Shown in pieces: positions 25,351 through 34,226 of a stretch of 64,000 nt of DNA. The stretch covers positions 2,542,001 through 2,606,000 of the forward strand of contig NZ_LT629772.1 in NCBI RefSeq assembly GCF_900105385.1. The letters are read 5' to 3'. Made by a program: the position numbers and the translations under genes. The DNA is from Microlunatus soli. Its GTDB lineage: Bacteria > Actinomycetota > Actinomycetes > Propionibacteriales > Propionibacteriaceae. Under the pieces are notes generated by a model. The model worked only from the letters and a program-made list of their open reading frames with translations, did not search any database and was not told the DNA's origin. Each line of letters starts with the position of its first letter. Positions within the stretch are counted from its first letter, which is position 1.

Positions 25351-27426
25351 ATGTTCAAAGAAGAACACGAGCGCCCGTCGACCGATCGCCCCCGACGGTC
25401 CGGACGCAGAGCACTCACAACAGCCCTCGCGATGATGCTCAGCCTGAGCCTGGCCGCGCTCGGCGCGACCGGTCCGGCGCTGGCCGAGGAGACGCCCCGG
25501 TCAACGGCCGACACGGCCCGGATCGACCCGTCCCGCGGACAGGCCGCGAAACCCTACCTGGGTTGGAGCAGCTGGAGCCTGCAGGCAACCACCTACCCGG
25601 GTGTCAACCCGGACGGCGGCGGCAGCTGGCTCAATCAGAAGCACGTCCTGCAACAGGCCGACGTGATCGACAAGTTGTTGAAAAAGCACGGGTACGAGTA
25701 CGTGAACATCGACGCCGGCTGGCAGGACGGAGCCGACCGGTACGGCCGCCCGACGGTCAACGCCGAACGGTTCCCCGACGGCATCGGCTACCTCGCCGAC
25801 TACGTACACGCCCGCGGTCTCAAGCTCGGCGTCTACACCGTCGTCGGCCTCGGCAAGGATGCCTACGCCGACGGCACGATGCCCGTCTACGGCGCGCCGC
25901 AGTGCCGCAGCTCCGACCTGGTCTATCCCGACCTGCGGACCACCAACGGCTGGGACATGTCGTACAAGATCAACTTCGACAGTCCGTGTGCCCAGCTCTA
26001 CATCAACTCGATCGCCGACGTGTTCGCCGGTTGGGGTGTGGACTTCCTCAAGATCGACGGCGTCGGACCCGGGTCGTTCAAGGGTGGCGAGAATTACGAC
26101 AACACCACCGACATCGCCGCCTGGAGCAAGGCGTTGCACGCGACCGGCCGACCGATCACCTTCGTGCTGTCCTGGGCTCTGGCACATACCGAGGCCGACA
26201 CTTGGAAGAACTACTCCAACGGCTGGCGGATCGACACCGACGTCGAGTGCTACTGCAACACCCTGGTGACCTGGAACTCCTCGGTCAAGGGCCGCTGGAA
26301 CGACGTCGTGCAATGGATCGACGATGCCGGGCCCGGCCACTGGAACAATCTCGATACCCTCAACGTCGGGGTCGGCGAGATGGACGGACTGAACAAGGAC
26401 GAACGCCAGTCCACTATGACCCTCTGGGCGATCGAGTCCGCGCCGCTCTACCTCGGTGACGACCTGACCAAGCTGGACCGGTACGGGCTTTCCTTGATCA
26501 CCAACGACGAGGTGATCGCCGTCGACCAGCAAGGCAATCCCGCCCGTCCGGTGAGCCAGGCGTCCCGCCAGCAGGTCTGGTACGCCAAGAACGACGACGG
26601 CAGCTACACCGTCGCACTCTTCAATCTCGATGATCAACGCACCGCCGATGTCACCGCAAGGTTTGCCGACCTCGGCTTCGACGGAACCGCCGATGTCCGT
26701 GATCTCTGGCAGCGCAAGGGACTGGGAGCTGCGACCCAGAAGATCACCGAATCGCTGCCCCCACACGGTTCTCGACTGTTCCGCGTCACCCCCAAGAAGG
26801 TGGATCTGACGGTGCCGGCCGCGCCGGTCGACCTGCACGGTACGGCGTCCGGCGCCGGCTCGGTGTCACTGGCCTGGCGGACGGTCACCCCCGGCCGGCA
26901 GCCTGAAGCGACAACGTTCGACGTGTACGCCAACGGCAGTTTGGTCGCCTCTGACGTCGCCGAGCACGACGCAACGATCGACGGATTGGAGCCGGCGACC
27001 GGCTACCGGTTCGCTGTCGTCGCGCGGAGCGCCGACGGCAGAACGTCGCGGCCCAGCTCGCCGCAGACGATCACCACGTCGGCTGCCGATGGACCGACCA
27101 CGTACGAGGCCGAGGACGCCGGCAACGACCACACCGGCAACGCCGGCGTCGCGGACTGCGCGGGCTGCTCGGGCGGTGCCAAGATCGGCAATCTGGGCGG
27201 CGACGCGACCTTGACGATCAAGGACGTGACCGCACCGACCGACGGCCGCTATCTGGTCAAGATCGACTATGTCGACGGCGACGTCAGTCGAGAGGCACAG
27301 TTCACCGTCGACGGCGCCGACACCGGCACCTGGATCACCTTCCCCGGGACCGGGGACAACGACTGGGATCACCCGCAGTCGATCATGGTCCCGATCACCC
27401 TGAAGGGGGCAGCAACGACATCGTGA
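25351..27426 (+). CDS. Secreted GH27 alpha-galactosidase with FN3 and CBM35-like domains, frameshifted end
   Basis: 691 residues as read. A signal peptide (ALTTALAMMLSLSLAALGAT, cleaved near ALAEE) precedes a GH27 barrel: YLGWSSWSLQATTYPG (~69), YEYVNIDAGWQDG (~113), VDFLKIDGVGPG (~230; Asp nucleophile) and WRIDTDVECY (~291; acid/base Asp). A C-terminal sandwich ends near residue 485; then a fibronectin type III domain (~495-580), then a CBM6/35-type domain beginning TYEAEDAGNDHTGN. The reading ends prematurely at 27426, after KGAATTS. Adding one G to the five-G tract at 27405-27409 continues the domain through NDIVIATKGGYSPDIDKITV to a stop at 27474-27476, the normal end of this module. GAGGA precedes the ATG. 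Confidence 0.88.
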   Translation: MFKEEHERPSTDRPRRSGRRALTTALAMMLSLSLAALGATGPALAEETPRSTADTARIDPSRGQAAKPYLGWSSWSLQATTYPGVNPDGGGSWLNQKHVLQQADVIDKLLKKHGYEYVNIDAGWQDGADRYGRPTVNAERFPDGIGYLADYVHARGLKLGVYTVVGLGKDAYADGTMPVYGAPQCRSSDLVYPDLRTTNGWDMSYKINFDSPCAQLYINSIADVFAGWGVDFLKIDGVGPGSFKGGENYDNTTDIAAWSKALHATGRPITFVLSWALAHTEADTWKNYSNGWRIDTDVECYCNTLVTWNSSVKGRWNDVVQWIDDAGPGHWNNLDTLNVGVGEMDGLNKDERQSTMTLWAIESAPLYLGDDLTKLDRYGLSLITNDEVIAVDQQGNPARPVSQASRQQVWYAKNDDGSYTVALFNLDDQRTADVTARFADLGFDGTADVRDLWQRKGLGAATQKITESLPPHGSRLFRVTPKKVDLTVPAAPVDLHGTASGAGSVSLAWRTVTPGRQPEATTFDVYANGSLVASDVAEHDATIDGLEPATGYRFAVVARSADGRTSRPSSPQTITTSAADGPTTYEAEDAGNDHTGNAGVADCAGCSGGAKIGNLGGDATLTIKDVTAPTDGRYLVKIDYVDGDVSREAQFTVDGADTGTWITFPGTGDNDWDHPQSIMVPITLKGAATTS

Positions 27427-27483
27427 TCGCCACCAAGGGCGGCTACTCCCCCGACATCGACAAGATCACCGTCTGACCCACCG

Positions 27484-27514
27484 GCACCCCTCGAGAGCGG
27501 GGCTCAGGGGGTGC
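27484..27514. terminator. Hairpin between convergent GH27 and ROK genes
   Basis: GCACCCC (27484-27490) pairs with GGGGTGC (27508-27514) around a short GC-rich centre; without a clear T tract it is a probable bidirectional terminator. Confidence 0.5.
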
Positions 27515-27525
27515 GCGGGAGGCTT

Positions 27526-28713
27526 TCAGGACGGCAGCACCTGCCGAGTGAGGGCGACCACCGCGGCCCCGCGCGCCCATTCGGAGAACGGGATCTCCCG
27601 GTGGATGATCTCGACCTGCGCGGCCTGCCCGAACGCGTGCCTGCGGATCACCTCGTCGACCAGGTCTCCGAAGGCGGAGTCCAGATCGAACCCTTCGCTG
27701 GAGATCACCAGCCGCTGCGGCCCGATCAGATTGACCACGTTGGCGATGCCGATCCCGAGCTCGCCGCCGACGGCTTCCAACAGCCGGCCGGCGGCGGTGT
27801 CGCCTGCCGCGGCTGCCGTGATCAACTCTGCAAAACTCTGCGGCTCCGTCGACACAGCACCCTCGGCGCGGAGCATCACCGCTTGCCGGGAGATCATTCG
27901 CTCGATCTGTCCGAGCTGCGGTCGCCCCGCGGTCGCATCGGCGTCCGGCAGCCCTGCCGCGTTGATGATCATGTGACCGAGCTCGCCCGCCACCCCGAAC
28001 GCACCGCGCAACACCTGACCGCCGATCACCAAGCCGCAGCCGATTCCCTCCCCGATCGTGACGACGGCGAAATTGTCGATCCCGAAGGCGTCTCCGAAGG
28101 CCTGCTCGGCGGCGGTCAGGGCCCGGATGTCGTTGTCGATGATCACCGGCGGACCGATCATCGACGCCAGCCGTTCGGCGAACGGGACATCGCGCCAGCC
28201 GAGCAACGGTGACAGCACCACAACACCGCGCTCGGTGTCGACGTCCCCGGAGATCGCGACGCCGACCCGATCCAGTCGATGCCGACCGGACAGGTCGGCG
28301 ACGACGGCGGCGACCTCGTTGATCACCGGGTCGACATCGAGCGTCCCGACCGGCTCGGGCAATGGGTGCCGGACCTGCTCGATGATCACCCCGGACAGGT
28401 TGGTGACGACGGCGATCACCTCGTCCGCGGTCAGCTTGATCCCGAGCACCGTGACCCGCGAGCCGACGATCCGGACCTGCTGGGTGGGCCGACCGGCGCC
28501 GACCCCGCTGCCGCGCGGCAGGCTGGTTTCAGCGATCAGACCGGCCTCGAGCATCGGACGCAGCGCCTTGGTCACCGCGGCGGCGGAGAGTCCGGTGTGT
28601 TCGGCGATCTCGCGGCGGGTGGTGATCTGTCTGCTGAGCAGGAACATCAGCACCTCGGCGGCCGAGCGACTGCGGTAGGGAGCGGCACCCGGTGGCTGCT
28701 CTCCGCGCGTCAT
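27526..28713 (-). CDS. ROK-family transcriptional regulator lacking the zinc motif
   Basis: 395 residues. N-terminal winged helix (VLMFLLSRQITTRREIAEHT, GLSAAAVTKALRPMLEAGLI) at residues ~20-60, then a sugar-kinase-like ROK domain: VGVAISGDVDTERGVVV (~150), IIDNDIRALTAAEQAFG (~190), GCGLVIGGQVLRGAFGVAGE and LGHM (~225-245). ROK repressors and kinases normally carry CXCGXXGC after the GHM motif; here that position reads INAAGLPDADATAGRPQL, so the zinc site is lost. Sugar binding by such a protein may differ. It is divergent from pckG and convergent with the GH27 gene, so one or both could be targets. ACCAGT elements fill its promoter region. Confidence 0.88.
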   Translation of the reverse strand: MTRGEQPPGAAPYRSRSAAEVLMFLLSRQITTRREIAEHTGLSAAAVTKALRPMLEAGLIAETSLPRGSGVGAGRPTQQVRIVGSRVTVLGIKLTADEVIAVVTNLSGVIIEQVRHPLPEPVGTLDVDPVINEVAAVVADLSGRHRLDRVGVAISGDVDTERGVVVLSPLLGWRDVPFAERLASMIGPPVIIDNDIRALTAAEQAFGDAFGIDNFAVVTIGEGIGCGLVIGGQVLRGAFGVAGELGHMIINAAGLPDADATAGRPQLGQIERMISRQAVMLRAEGAVSTEPQSFAELITAAAAGDTAAGRLLEAVGGELGIGIANVVNLIGPQRLVISSEGFDLDSAFGDLVDEVIRRHAFGQAAQVEIIHREIPFSEWARGAAVVALTRQVLPS

Positions 28714-28716
28714 GCG

Positions 28717-28947
28717 ACCAGTCTCCCATCAGGGCGCCGATGCGGCCTGATGGAAGCGTCGGATCAGACCAGTCATACCAGTGGTCATGCCAGTGCGGCC
28801 GTGAGCTGCCTCATATTTCGGACCGTCGTCCAGCCTGGGAAATCGCTTGCTGACAAGGGTGATCGGACTCACACAACCCAAGTTCCTGTTTTCGGATAAT
28901 ACCAGTAGTGCCCGTGGACTATCGTGCAGACCACATCACCTACTGGT
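28717..28947. promoter_or_regulatory. Cluster of ACCAGT/ACTGGT elements between ROK gene and pckG
   Basis: ACCAGT occurs at 28717, 28768, 28777 and 28901, and ACTGGT at 28942. ACCAGTGGT (28777-28785) is itself a dyad. ACCAGTAG (28901-28908) and CTACTGGT (28940-28947) are exact inverted repeats, directly following GATAAT (28895-28900), a good -10 candidate for pckG. The half-site resembles that of GntR/HutC-type regulators such as DasR (inference). Confidence 0.5.
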
Positions 28948-28981
28948 CCTATCAATGGTCCTGACTTCTGGAGGTCTTCAC

Positions 28982-30841
28982 GTGACTGCCACGGCCACCC
29001 GTACGGTCGGCACTACCCCGATCACCAACAGCAAGCTGCAGAGCTGGGTCGACGAGGTCGCAGCCCTGACCGAGCCGGACGCCGTCCGGTGGTGCGATGG
29101 CTCGGAAGCGGAATGGAACGAACTGGCAGACACCCTGGTCCGAGCCGGCACCCTGGTCCGCCTCAACGACCGTGCCAAGCCGAACTCGTTCTACGCCCGG
29201 ACCGATCCCGAGGACGTGGCGCGCGTCGAGGACCGAACCTTCATCTGCTCGGCATCGCCGGACGACGCCGGGCCGACCAACAACTGGATGGACCCGGCCG
29301 AGATGAAGGCCACCATGACCGAACTCTTCCGCGGGTCGATGCACGGCCGGACGATGTACGTCGTGCCCTTCTGCATGGGGTCGCCGGACGCAGCACAGCC
29401 GATGTACGGGGTGGAGATCACCGACTCGGCCTACGTCGTGATGAGCATGAAGATCATGACCCGGATGGGCACGCCGATCCTGGACGCGATGATCGACAGC
29501 GGGGCGGATTTCGTGCCCTGCCTGCATTCGGTCGGCGCACCGCTGGAGCCGGGCGAGACCGACGTCCCGTGGCCGTGCAGCGACACCAAGTACATCAGCC
29601 ACTTCCCCGAGGAACGGGCGATCTGGTCCTACGGATCCGGCTACGGCGGCAATTCGCTGCTGGGCAAGAAGTGCTACGCGCTGCGGATCGCCAGCGCCGT
29701 CGCCCGCGACGAGGGTTGGCTGGCCGAGCACATGTTGATCTTGAAACTGACCTCGCCGGAGGGCCGCATCTACCACGTCGCGGCGGCCTTCCCGAGCGCC
29801 TGCGGCAAGACCAACCTGGCGTTGATCAACCCGACCATCCCCGGCTGGAAGGCCGAGACGCTCGGTGATGACATCGCCTGGATGCGTTTCGGGGCCGACG
29901 GGCGGCTCTGGGCGGTAAACCCCGAGTACGGATTCTTCGGGGTGGCACCCGGCACCGGTTGGGACACCAACCCGAATGCGATGCGGGCGATGGAGAAGGG
30001 CAACTCGCTGTTCACCAACGTCGCACTGACCGATCACGGCGACGTCTGGTGGGAGGGCGCCACCACCACCAAGCCGGGCCACCTGACCGACTGGAAGGGC
30101 CGCAGCTGGACACCGGGGAAGGGCCCCGACGGCGTCGATCCTCAACCAGGGCAGAGGATCGAGCCGGCGGCGCATCCCAACAGCCGGTTCTGCACGCCGA
30201 TCAAGCAGACCCCCACCCTGGCGCCGGAATACAACTCGCCGAACGGCGTCCCGATCGATGCGATCCTCTTCGGCGGGCGTCGCAAGGACACCGTCCCGCT
30301 GGTCACCCAGTCCCGGGACTGGGCGCACGGCGTCTTCTTCGGTGCGACGTTGTCCAGTGAGACGACGGCGGCCGCAACCGGCAAGGTGGGTGTGGTGCGC
30401 CGGGATCCGATGGCGATGCTGCCGTTCATCGGCTACCACGTCGGGGACTACCTGGAGCACTGGCTGCAGGTCGGTCGTGATCATGATCAGGCCAAACTGC
30501 CGCGGATCTTCTACGTCAACTGGTTCCGTCGTGCCGATGACGGCGGCTTCCTGTGGCCCGGATTCGGTGAGAACAGCCGGGTGCTGAAGTGGATCGCCGA
30601 ACGGATCGACGGCCGGGCCGACGCGGACGAGACGCCGATCGGATCGGTGCCGGCCGCCGGCTCGCTGGACGTCTCCGGCTTGTCGGTCGGCCCCGAGGAC
30701 CTGGCCGCGGCCAGCGCCGTCGACCCCGAGGAGTGGCGGGCCGAGCTGCCGTTGATCGAGGAGTGGTTCGACCGGATCGGCGACAAGCTGCCGGCCGACC
30801 TCCGTACCGAACTCGACAACCTCCGCAACCGCCTCGGCTGA
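28982..30841 (+). CDS. pckG: Phosphoenolpyruvate carboxykinase (GTP)
   Basis: 619 residues from GTG 28982, with GGAGG seven bases upstream; length matches GTP-type enzymes (~600-620). It converts oxaloacetate and GTP to phosphoenolpyruvate, GDP and CO2, linking the TCA cycle with gluconeogenesis. Motifs: substrate region YVVPFCMGS (~125), [14 protein letters not shown] (~220), the P-loop [11 protein letters not shown] with the reactive Cys (~274), metal/nucleotide motif [12 protein letters not shown] (~297) and [13 protein letters not shown] (~315). The gene is monocistronic: a strong hairpin follows 15 bp after the stop. Its promoter region contains the ACCAGT cluster shared with the divergent ROK regulator. 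Confidence 0.97.
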   Translation: MTATATRTVGTTPITNSKLQSWVDEVAALTEPDAVRWCDGSEAEWNELADTLVRAGTLVRLNDRAKPNSFYARTDPEDVARVEDRTFICSASPDDAGPTNNWMDPAEMKATMTELFRGSMHGRTMYVVPFCMGSPDAAQPMYGVEITDSAYVVMSMKIMTRMGTPILDAMIDSGADFVPCLHSVGAPLEPGETDVPWPCSDTKYISHFPEERAIWSYGSGYGGNSLLGKKCYALRIASAVARDEGWLAEHMLILKLTSPEGRIYHVAAAFPSACGKTNLALINPTIPGWKAETLGDDIAWMRFGADGRLWAVNPEYGFFGVAPGTGWDTNPNAMRAMEKGNSLFTNVALTDHGDVWWEGATTTKPGHLTDWKGRSWTPGKGPDGVDPQPGQRIEPAAHPNSRFCTPIKQTPTLAPEYNSPNGVPIDAILFGGRRKDTVPLVTQSRDWAHGVFFGATLSSETTAAATGKVGVVRRDPMAMLPFIGYHVGDYLEHWLQVGRDHDQAKLPRIFYVNWFRRADDGGFLWPGFGENSRVLKWIAERIDGRADADETPIGSVPAAGSLDVSGLSVGPEDLAAASAVDPEEWRAELPLIEEWFDRIGDKLPADLRTELDNLRNRLG

Positions 30842-30856
30842 AGGCCACCGCAGCAA

Positions 30857-30904
30857 GATCGGGGAACCTGCTGCCGGGAACTCCCGGTGGCAGGTTCCCC
30901 GATC
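30857..30904. terminator. Long hairpin after pckG, related to the one at 31962
   Basis: Arms of 23 nt around a 2-nt centre: GATCGGGGAACCTGCTGCC at 30857 pairs with GGCAGGTTCCCCGATC ending at 30904, with one mismatch pair. There is no T tract. The core GGGGAA-CTGCTGCCGG recurs in the hairpin at 31962-32005, on the other side of the next gene. Confidence 0.7.
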
Positions 30905-30982
30905 CTCCGCACGGTCCGGAGGTTGTCCACAGATTCACGTTGCAGGGACGGTTCGAGGGACAGGGTGCATCAGATTTGACGG

Positions 30983-31984
30983 ATGAAGTCTCGGATCGAT
31001 CCGGCGCCGGAGCTCCTCACCCTTGCCCGGATGCAGGAAGGCGTTCTGACCGCCGAACAGGCAGCAGCGTTCGGGCTCGGGCGCCATTCGATCGCGCGTT
31101 TGGTCGGACAGGGCCGATGGAACGTGCTCGATTCCGGGTTGTACGCCATCGACGGCGCACAGAACGACTGGGGAGCAAAGGCGTGGGGAGGCGTCCTGCT
31201 CGGCGGGGACGCCGCTCGGATCGGTGGCACCAGCGCGGCATACCTGCACGGGCTTCTCGTCGATCCACCGACGGAGATCACCGTCCTGATTCCGCACAAT
31301 GCGCGTCGACGCAACCGCCCACCCTGGCGCTTCCAGCGCGAACGACCGGGTGCACACGACCACCGGTCGATCGGTGGGCCGCCACGGCTCACGATCGAGG
31401 ACACCGTCCTCGACCTCTGTGATCCGAAGCTGACACCGAGCTTCCGGTCGCCGACCGATTGGGTGATGACGGCGATCCAGCAGCGGAAGACAACGCCTCG
31501 CCGGCTGCAGTCAGCCCTTGACCGGCGCTCGCGGAGCATCAACAGGCGGTTGATCCAGGACATGATCACCGATGTCGTTGTCGGCGCCCAGTCGGCGCTC
31601 GAGGTGCGTTACCTCCATGACGTCGAGCGGGCCCACGGGCTACCGCACGGACGCCGCCAGAGCGGGCGGACGACCGGCCCCGCCGAGCGTACCGGCCGCG
31701 CCTACCGGGACGTGTTGTACGAGGAGTACGCGGTCGTCGTCGAACTCGACGGCCGTCCCGGGCACGATGACGAGGGAAGATTCCGCGACCTGCGTCGAGA
31801 CAATGTTTCTGCGGTCCGTGGGGAGCTCACGCTTCGCTACGGCTGGGAGGACGTGGTTGACGACACCTGCCTGACCGCATTCCAGGTCGGCGGCGTTCTG
31901 CTCCGTCGCGGCTGGCCCGGCCCGCTTCAGCAATGCCCCAACTGCGCCGAGGTTCCGTGGTTTGGGGAAACTGCTGCCGGATAG
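30983..31984 (+). CDS. AbiEi-like winged-helix / DUF559-type nuclease-fold protein
   Basis: 333 residues. The first ~95 residues resemble the AbiEi antitoxin N-terminal winged helix (LARMQEGVLTAEQAAAFGLG, then RLVGQGRWNVLDSGLYAI and GTSAAYLHGL). The C-terminal ~100 residues resemble the DUF559/Vsr-like PD-(D/E)XK fold: YAVVVELDGRPGHDDEGRF followed by RDLRRDN. No AbiEii toxin gene is adjacent. Proteins of this layout are frequent solitary genes in actinobacteria; a defence or toxin-antitoxin role is often proposed but not shown here. The gene is framed by two sequence-related hairpins, and its stop codon lies in the loop of the second. Confidence 0.75.
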   Translation: MKSRIDPAPELLTLARMQEGVLTAEQAAAFGLGRHSIARLVGQGRWNVLDSGLYAIDGAQNDWGAKAWGGVLLGGDAARIGGTSAAYLHGLLVDPPTEITVLIPHNARRRNRPPWRFQRERPGAHDHRSIGGPPRLTIEDTVLDLCDPKLTPSFRSPTDWVMTAIQQRKTTPRRLQSALDRRSRSINRRLIQDMITDVVVGAQSALEVRYLHDVERAHGLPHGRRQSGRTTGPAERTGRAYRDVLYEEYAVVVELDGRPGHDDEGRFRDLRRDNVSAVRGELTLRYGWEDVVDDTCLTAFQVGGVLLRRGWPGPLQQCPNCAEVPWFGETAAG

Positions 31985-32005
31985 TCCCGGCAGCAGTTTC
32001 CCCAA
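31962..32005. terminator. Hairpin containing the stop codon of the AbiEi-like gene
   Basis: Perfect 19-bp arms: TTGGGGAAACTGCTGCCGG (31962-31980) and CCGGCAGCAGTTTCCCCAA (31987-32005), loop of six bases that includes the TAG stop at 31982-31984. It is also positioned to terminate transcription from the tRNA-Ser on the other strand. Confidence 0.75.
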
Positions 32006-32031
32006 TGAGCCGATTCGAACCGGCTCCTGGG

Positions 32032-32122
32032 CGGAGGCGGCGGGATTTGAACCCGCGATGGGGTTTGAGCCCCAAACCCGCTTAGCAGGCGGGCGCCATA
32101 GACCGGACTAGGCGACGCCTCC
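32032..32122 (-). tRNA. tRNA-Ser (anticodon GCT)
   Basis: Minus strand. Acceptor GGAGGCG (32122-32116) pairs with CGCCTCC (32039-32033); anticodon stem CCCGC/GCGGG with loop CTGCTAA (anticodon GCT), a long variable arm (TTTGGGGCTCAAACCCC) as expected for serine, and T arm GGTTCAAATCC. CCA is not encoded. Confidence 0.95.
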
Positions 32123-32422
32123 CCAACACAACGTCCCACGCCGACGACGCGGAACGCCCGGCAAGACTACCGATTGGGATGCCTCCGGAGCAAAAGCGAT
32201 CCCCGGACGACCTCTCCACACCGCTCACGGAGCCCATCCGGAGGGAGGCTCGCGGCGCCGATCTGGGACGCTCCACGGGGCCACTTCAGCGGACTCATCT
32301 CGCGTTCTCAGGCTTGACCCGTACAGTTGGTCGCGGTCTGTCGTCAGAGCCGGGCGTCGGTGGTCATCACCGGATCATGGCGACACCGGCCGACACATGC
32401 CGCCGAGAGCGAGGAGTCGCTT
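32123..32422. other. Intergenic region with no recognised gene
   Basis: 300 bp between tRNA-Ser and the LCP gene. No ORF with a plausible start or family is evident on either strand; it presumably holds the tRNA and LCP promoters. Confidence 0.5.
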
Positions 32423-34180
32423 GTGCCCGACGACCAGTGGAGCTGGGATCTTCCTCAGCGCGCCCAGTCGTCGTACGACCCGGCCGAACCCGTCGCCGAA
32501 GGGTCGGCGCGTCCTCGCCGCGCAGCGCATATCGACGCCGGCGACGACTTCTCCCGTACGGTGCTGCTGACGATCGCCGGCGCTCTCGTCCCCGGGCTCG
32601 GCCTGATCGCGGCCGGCCGTCGCCGCGTCGGCACGGCAGTGCTGTCGGTGTTCGTCCTGTTGGTCGTCGGGCTCGCCGTCGGGGCGATCGCCGACCGGCA
32701 TTCGCTGCTGGCCGCGGCGGTCAATCCTCGGTTCCTCACGTTGCTGGCCATCGGTCTGGTGGTACTGGCGCTGTGTTGGGTCGCGGTCGTGGTCGGCACC
32801 CATCTGAGCCTGGGCGGTGGCCCGTTGCGGCGCCCGCAGCGGGCCGGCGCCAGCCTGCTGGTCGCGCTGCTGTCGTTTGCGGTCGCCGCACCGATGGCCG
32901 TTGCAGCCCGCTACAGCGTCGACCAGGCCGGACTGGTCAGCACCGTGTTCCACGGCCAGGGCAACTCCAACAGCGCGACCCGACCGACGGCGCAGCCCAC
33001 CAATCACCGCGACCCGTGGAAGAACACCGACCGGGTCAACATCCTGCTGCTCGGCGGCGACGCCGGCGCCGACCGCACCGGCACCCGGACCGACACCGTG
33101 ATGGTGGCCAGCATCGATCCGCAGACCGGCGACACCACCTTGATCAGCCTGCCGCGGAACACCGGAAAGATGCCGTTCCCGGAGGACTCGGCGCTGCATC
33201 AGTACTACCCCGAGGGCTTCACCGACGGCGACGGCAACAACGCCGAATACTTCCTGAACGCGATGTACGACAACGTGCCGAACAACGTCCCGCACGACGT
33301 GCTCGGCAAGACCGACAACCTCGGCGCCGACGCCCTCAAACTGTCGGTCGGTGAAGCCACCGGGCTCAAGATCGACTACTACGTCTTGATCAACCTGAAC
33401 GGGTTCAGGCAGCTGGTCGACGCGCTCGGCGGGATCACTGTCAACATCAACACCTACGTGGCGATCGGCGGCAGCACCGACGAGCACATTCCACCGAAGA
33501 GCTACCTCAAGCCCGGCCCGGACCAACATCTGGACGGCGCCAAGGCGCTCTGGTTCGCCCGCGGCCGCTATGGGGCGGACGACTTCCAGCGGATGGACCG
33601 GCAGCGCTGCGTGGTGAACGCGATCATCGACCAGGCCAACCCCGGTAACGTGCTGACCAGGTACGAGGCGATCGCCCGGGCCGGCAAGCAGATCGTCAAG
33701 ACCGACGTCCCACAGGAGGCCCTGCCGGCATTCGTCGACCTGAGCATGCGGGCCAAGAGCGGCAACGTCCGCAGCCTGGTCTTCAAGCACGGCCAGAACG
33801 GATTCTCCAGTCCCGATCCGGACTTCGATCTGATGCGTCAACGCGTGGCCAAGGCGCTGCACGAGACCCACGACGAACCGAAGAAGTCCGACAGCCCGTC
33901 CGACAAGGGCTCGGGTGGCAACGGATCGGGCGGCAACGGATCGGGCAGCAACGGATCGGGGGACAACAGCTCGGCCAGTAGCGAGCCGAGCAGCGGCGGC
34001 GAGTCGGAATCCCCCTCGGCCTCGCAGAGCAGCAGCGACACCGAGCCCAGCAGCAACCCCGGCGACACCGGATCGGCCTCGGCAGGCGCCAGCTCGAGTG
34101 CACAGTCCGGCAGTGAGTCGACCAAGGACGCCTGCGCCTGGCAGCCGGACGTGGCGGCGTCCGCCCAGCCACCTCGCTGA
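32423..34180 (+). CDS. LytR-CpsA-Psr (LCP) family cell-wall glycopolymer ligase
   Basis: 585 residues from GTG 32423 (GAGGAG six bases upstream). A cytoplasmic N-terminus of ~45 residues precedes three or four hydrophobic helices (to ~175), then the extracytoplasmic LCP domain: VNILLLGGDAGADRTGTRTD (~206) with the conserved Asp/Arg pair, LISLPRNTG (~240), YVLINLNGFRQLVDALGGI (~320) and ARGRYGADDFQRMDRQ (~385) with the pyrophosphate-binding arginines. LCP enzymes attach teichoic acids or arabinogalactan-like polymers to peptidoglycan. The last ~110 residues are a Ser/Gly/Asn/Glu low-complexity tail (repeats of GNGSG) ending CAWQPDVAASAQPPR. Multiple N-terminal helices are more than the usual single anchor. 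Confidence 0.92.
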   Translation: MPDDQWSWDLPQRAQSSYDPAEPVAEGSARPRRAAHIDAGDDFSRTVLLTIAGALVPGLGLIAAGRRRVGTAVLSVFVLLVVGLAVGAIADRHSLLAAAVNPRFLTLLAIGLVVLALCWVAVVVGTHLSLGGGPLRRPQRAGASLLVALLSFAVAAPMAVAARYSVDQAGLVSTVFHGQGNSNSATRPTAQPTNHRDPWKNTDRVNILLLGGDAGADRTGTRTDTVMVASIDPQTGDTTLISLPRNTGKMPFPEDSALHQYYPEGFTDGDGNNAEYFLNAMYDNVPNNVPHDVLGKTDNLGADALKLSVGEATGLKIDYYVLINLNGFRQLVDALGGITVNINTYVAIGGSTDEHIPPKSYLKPGPDQHLDGAKALWFARGRYGADDFQRMDRQRCVVNAIIDQANPGNVLTRYEAIARAGKQIVKTDVPQEALPAFVDLSMRAKSGNVRSLVFKHGQNGFSSPDPDFDLMRQRVAKALHETHDEPKKSDSPSDKGSGGNGSGGNGSGSNGSGDNSSASSEPSSGGESESPSASQSSSDTEPSSNPGDTGSASAGASSSAQSGSESTKDACAWQPDVAASAQPPR

Positions 34181-34226
34181 CCGCCGCTCGGGCGTCCCTC
34201 CAGGCCGCCGCCGGTGCGGACCTCGA

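Noticed and set aside
32032..32122. tRNA-Ser as an integration site for a genomic island next to the AbiEi-like gene
   Set aside because: No integrase, no partial tRNA repeat and no foreign-looking block are found; the neighbours are ordinary chromosomal genes.
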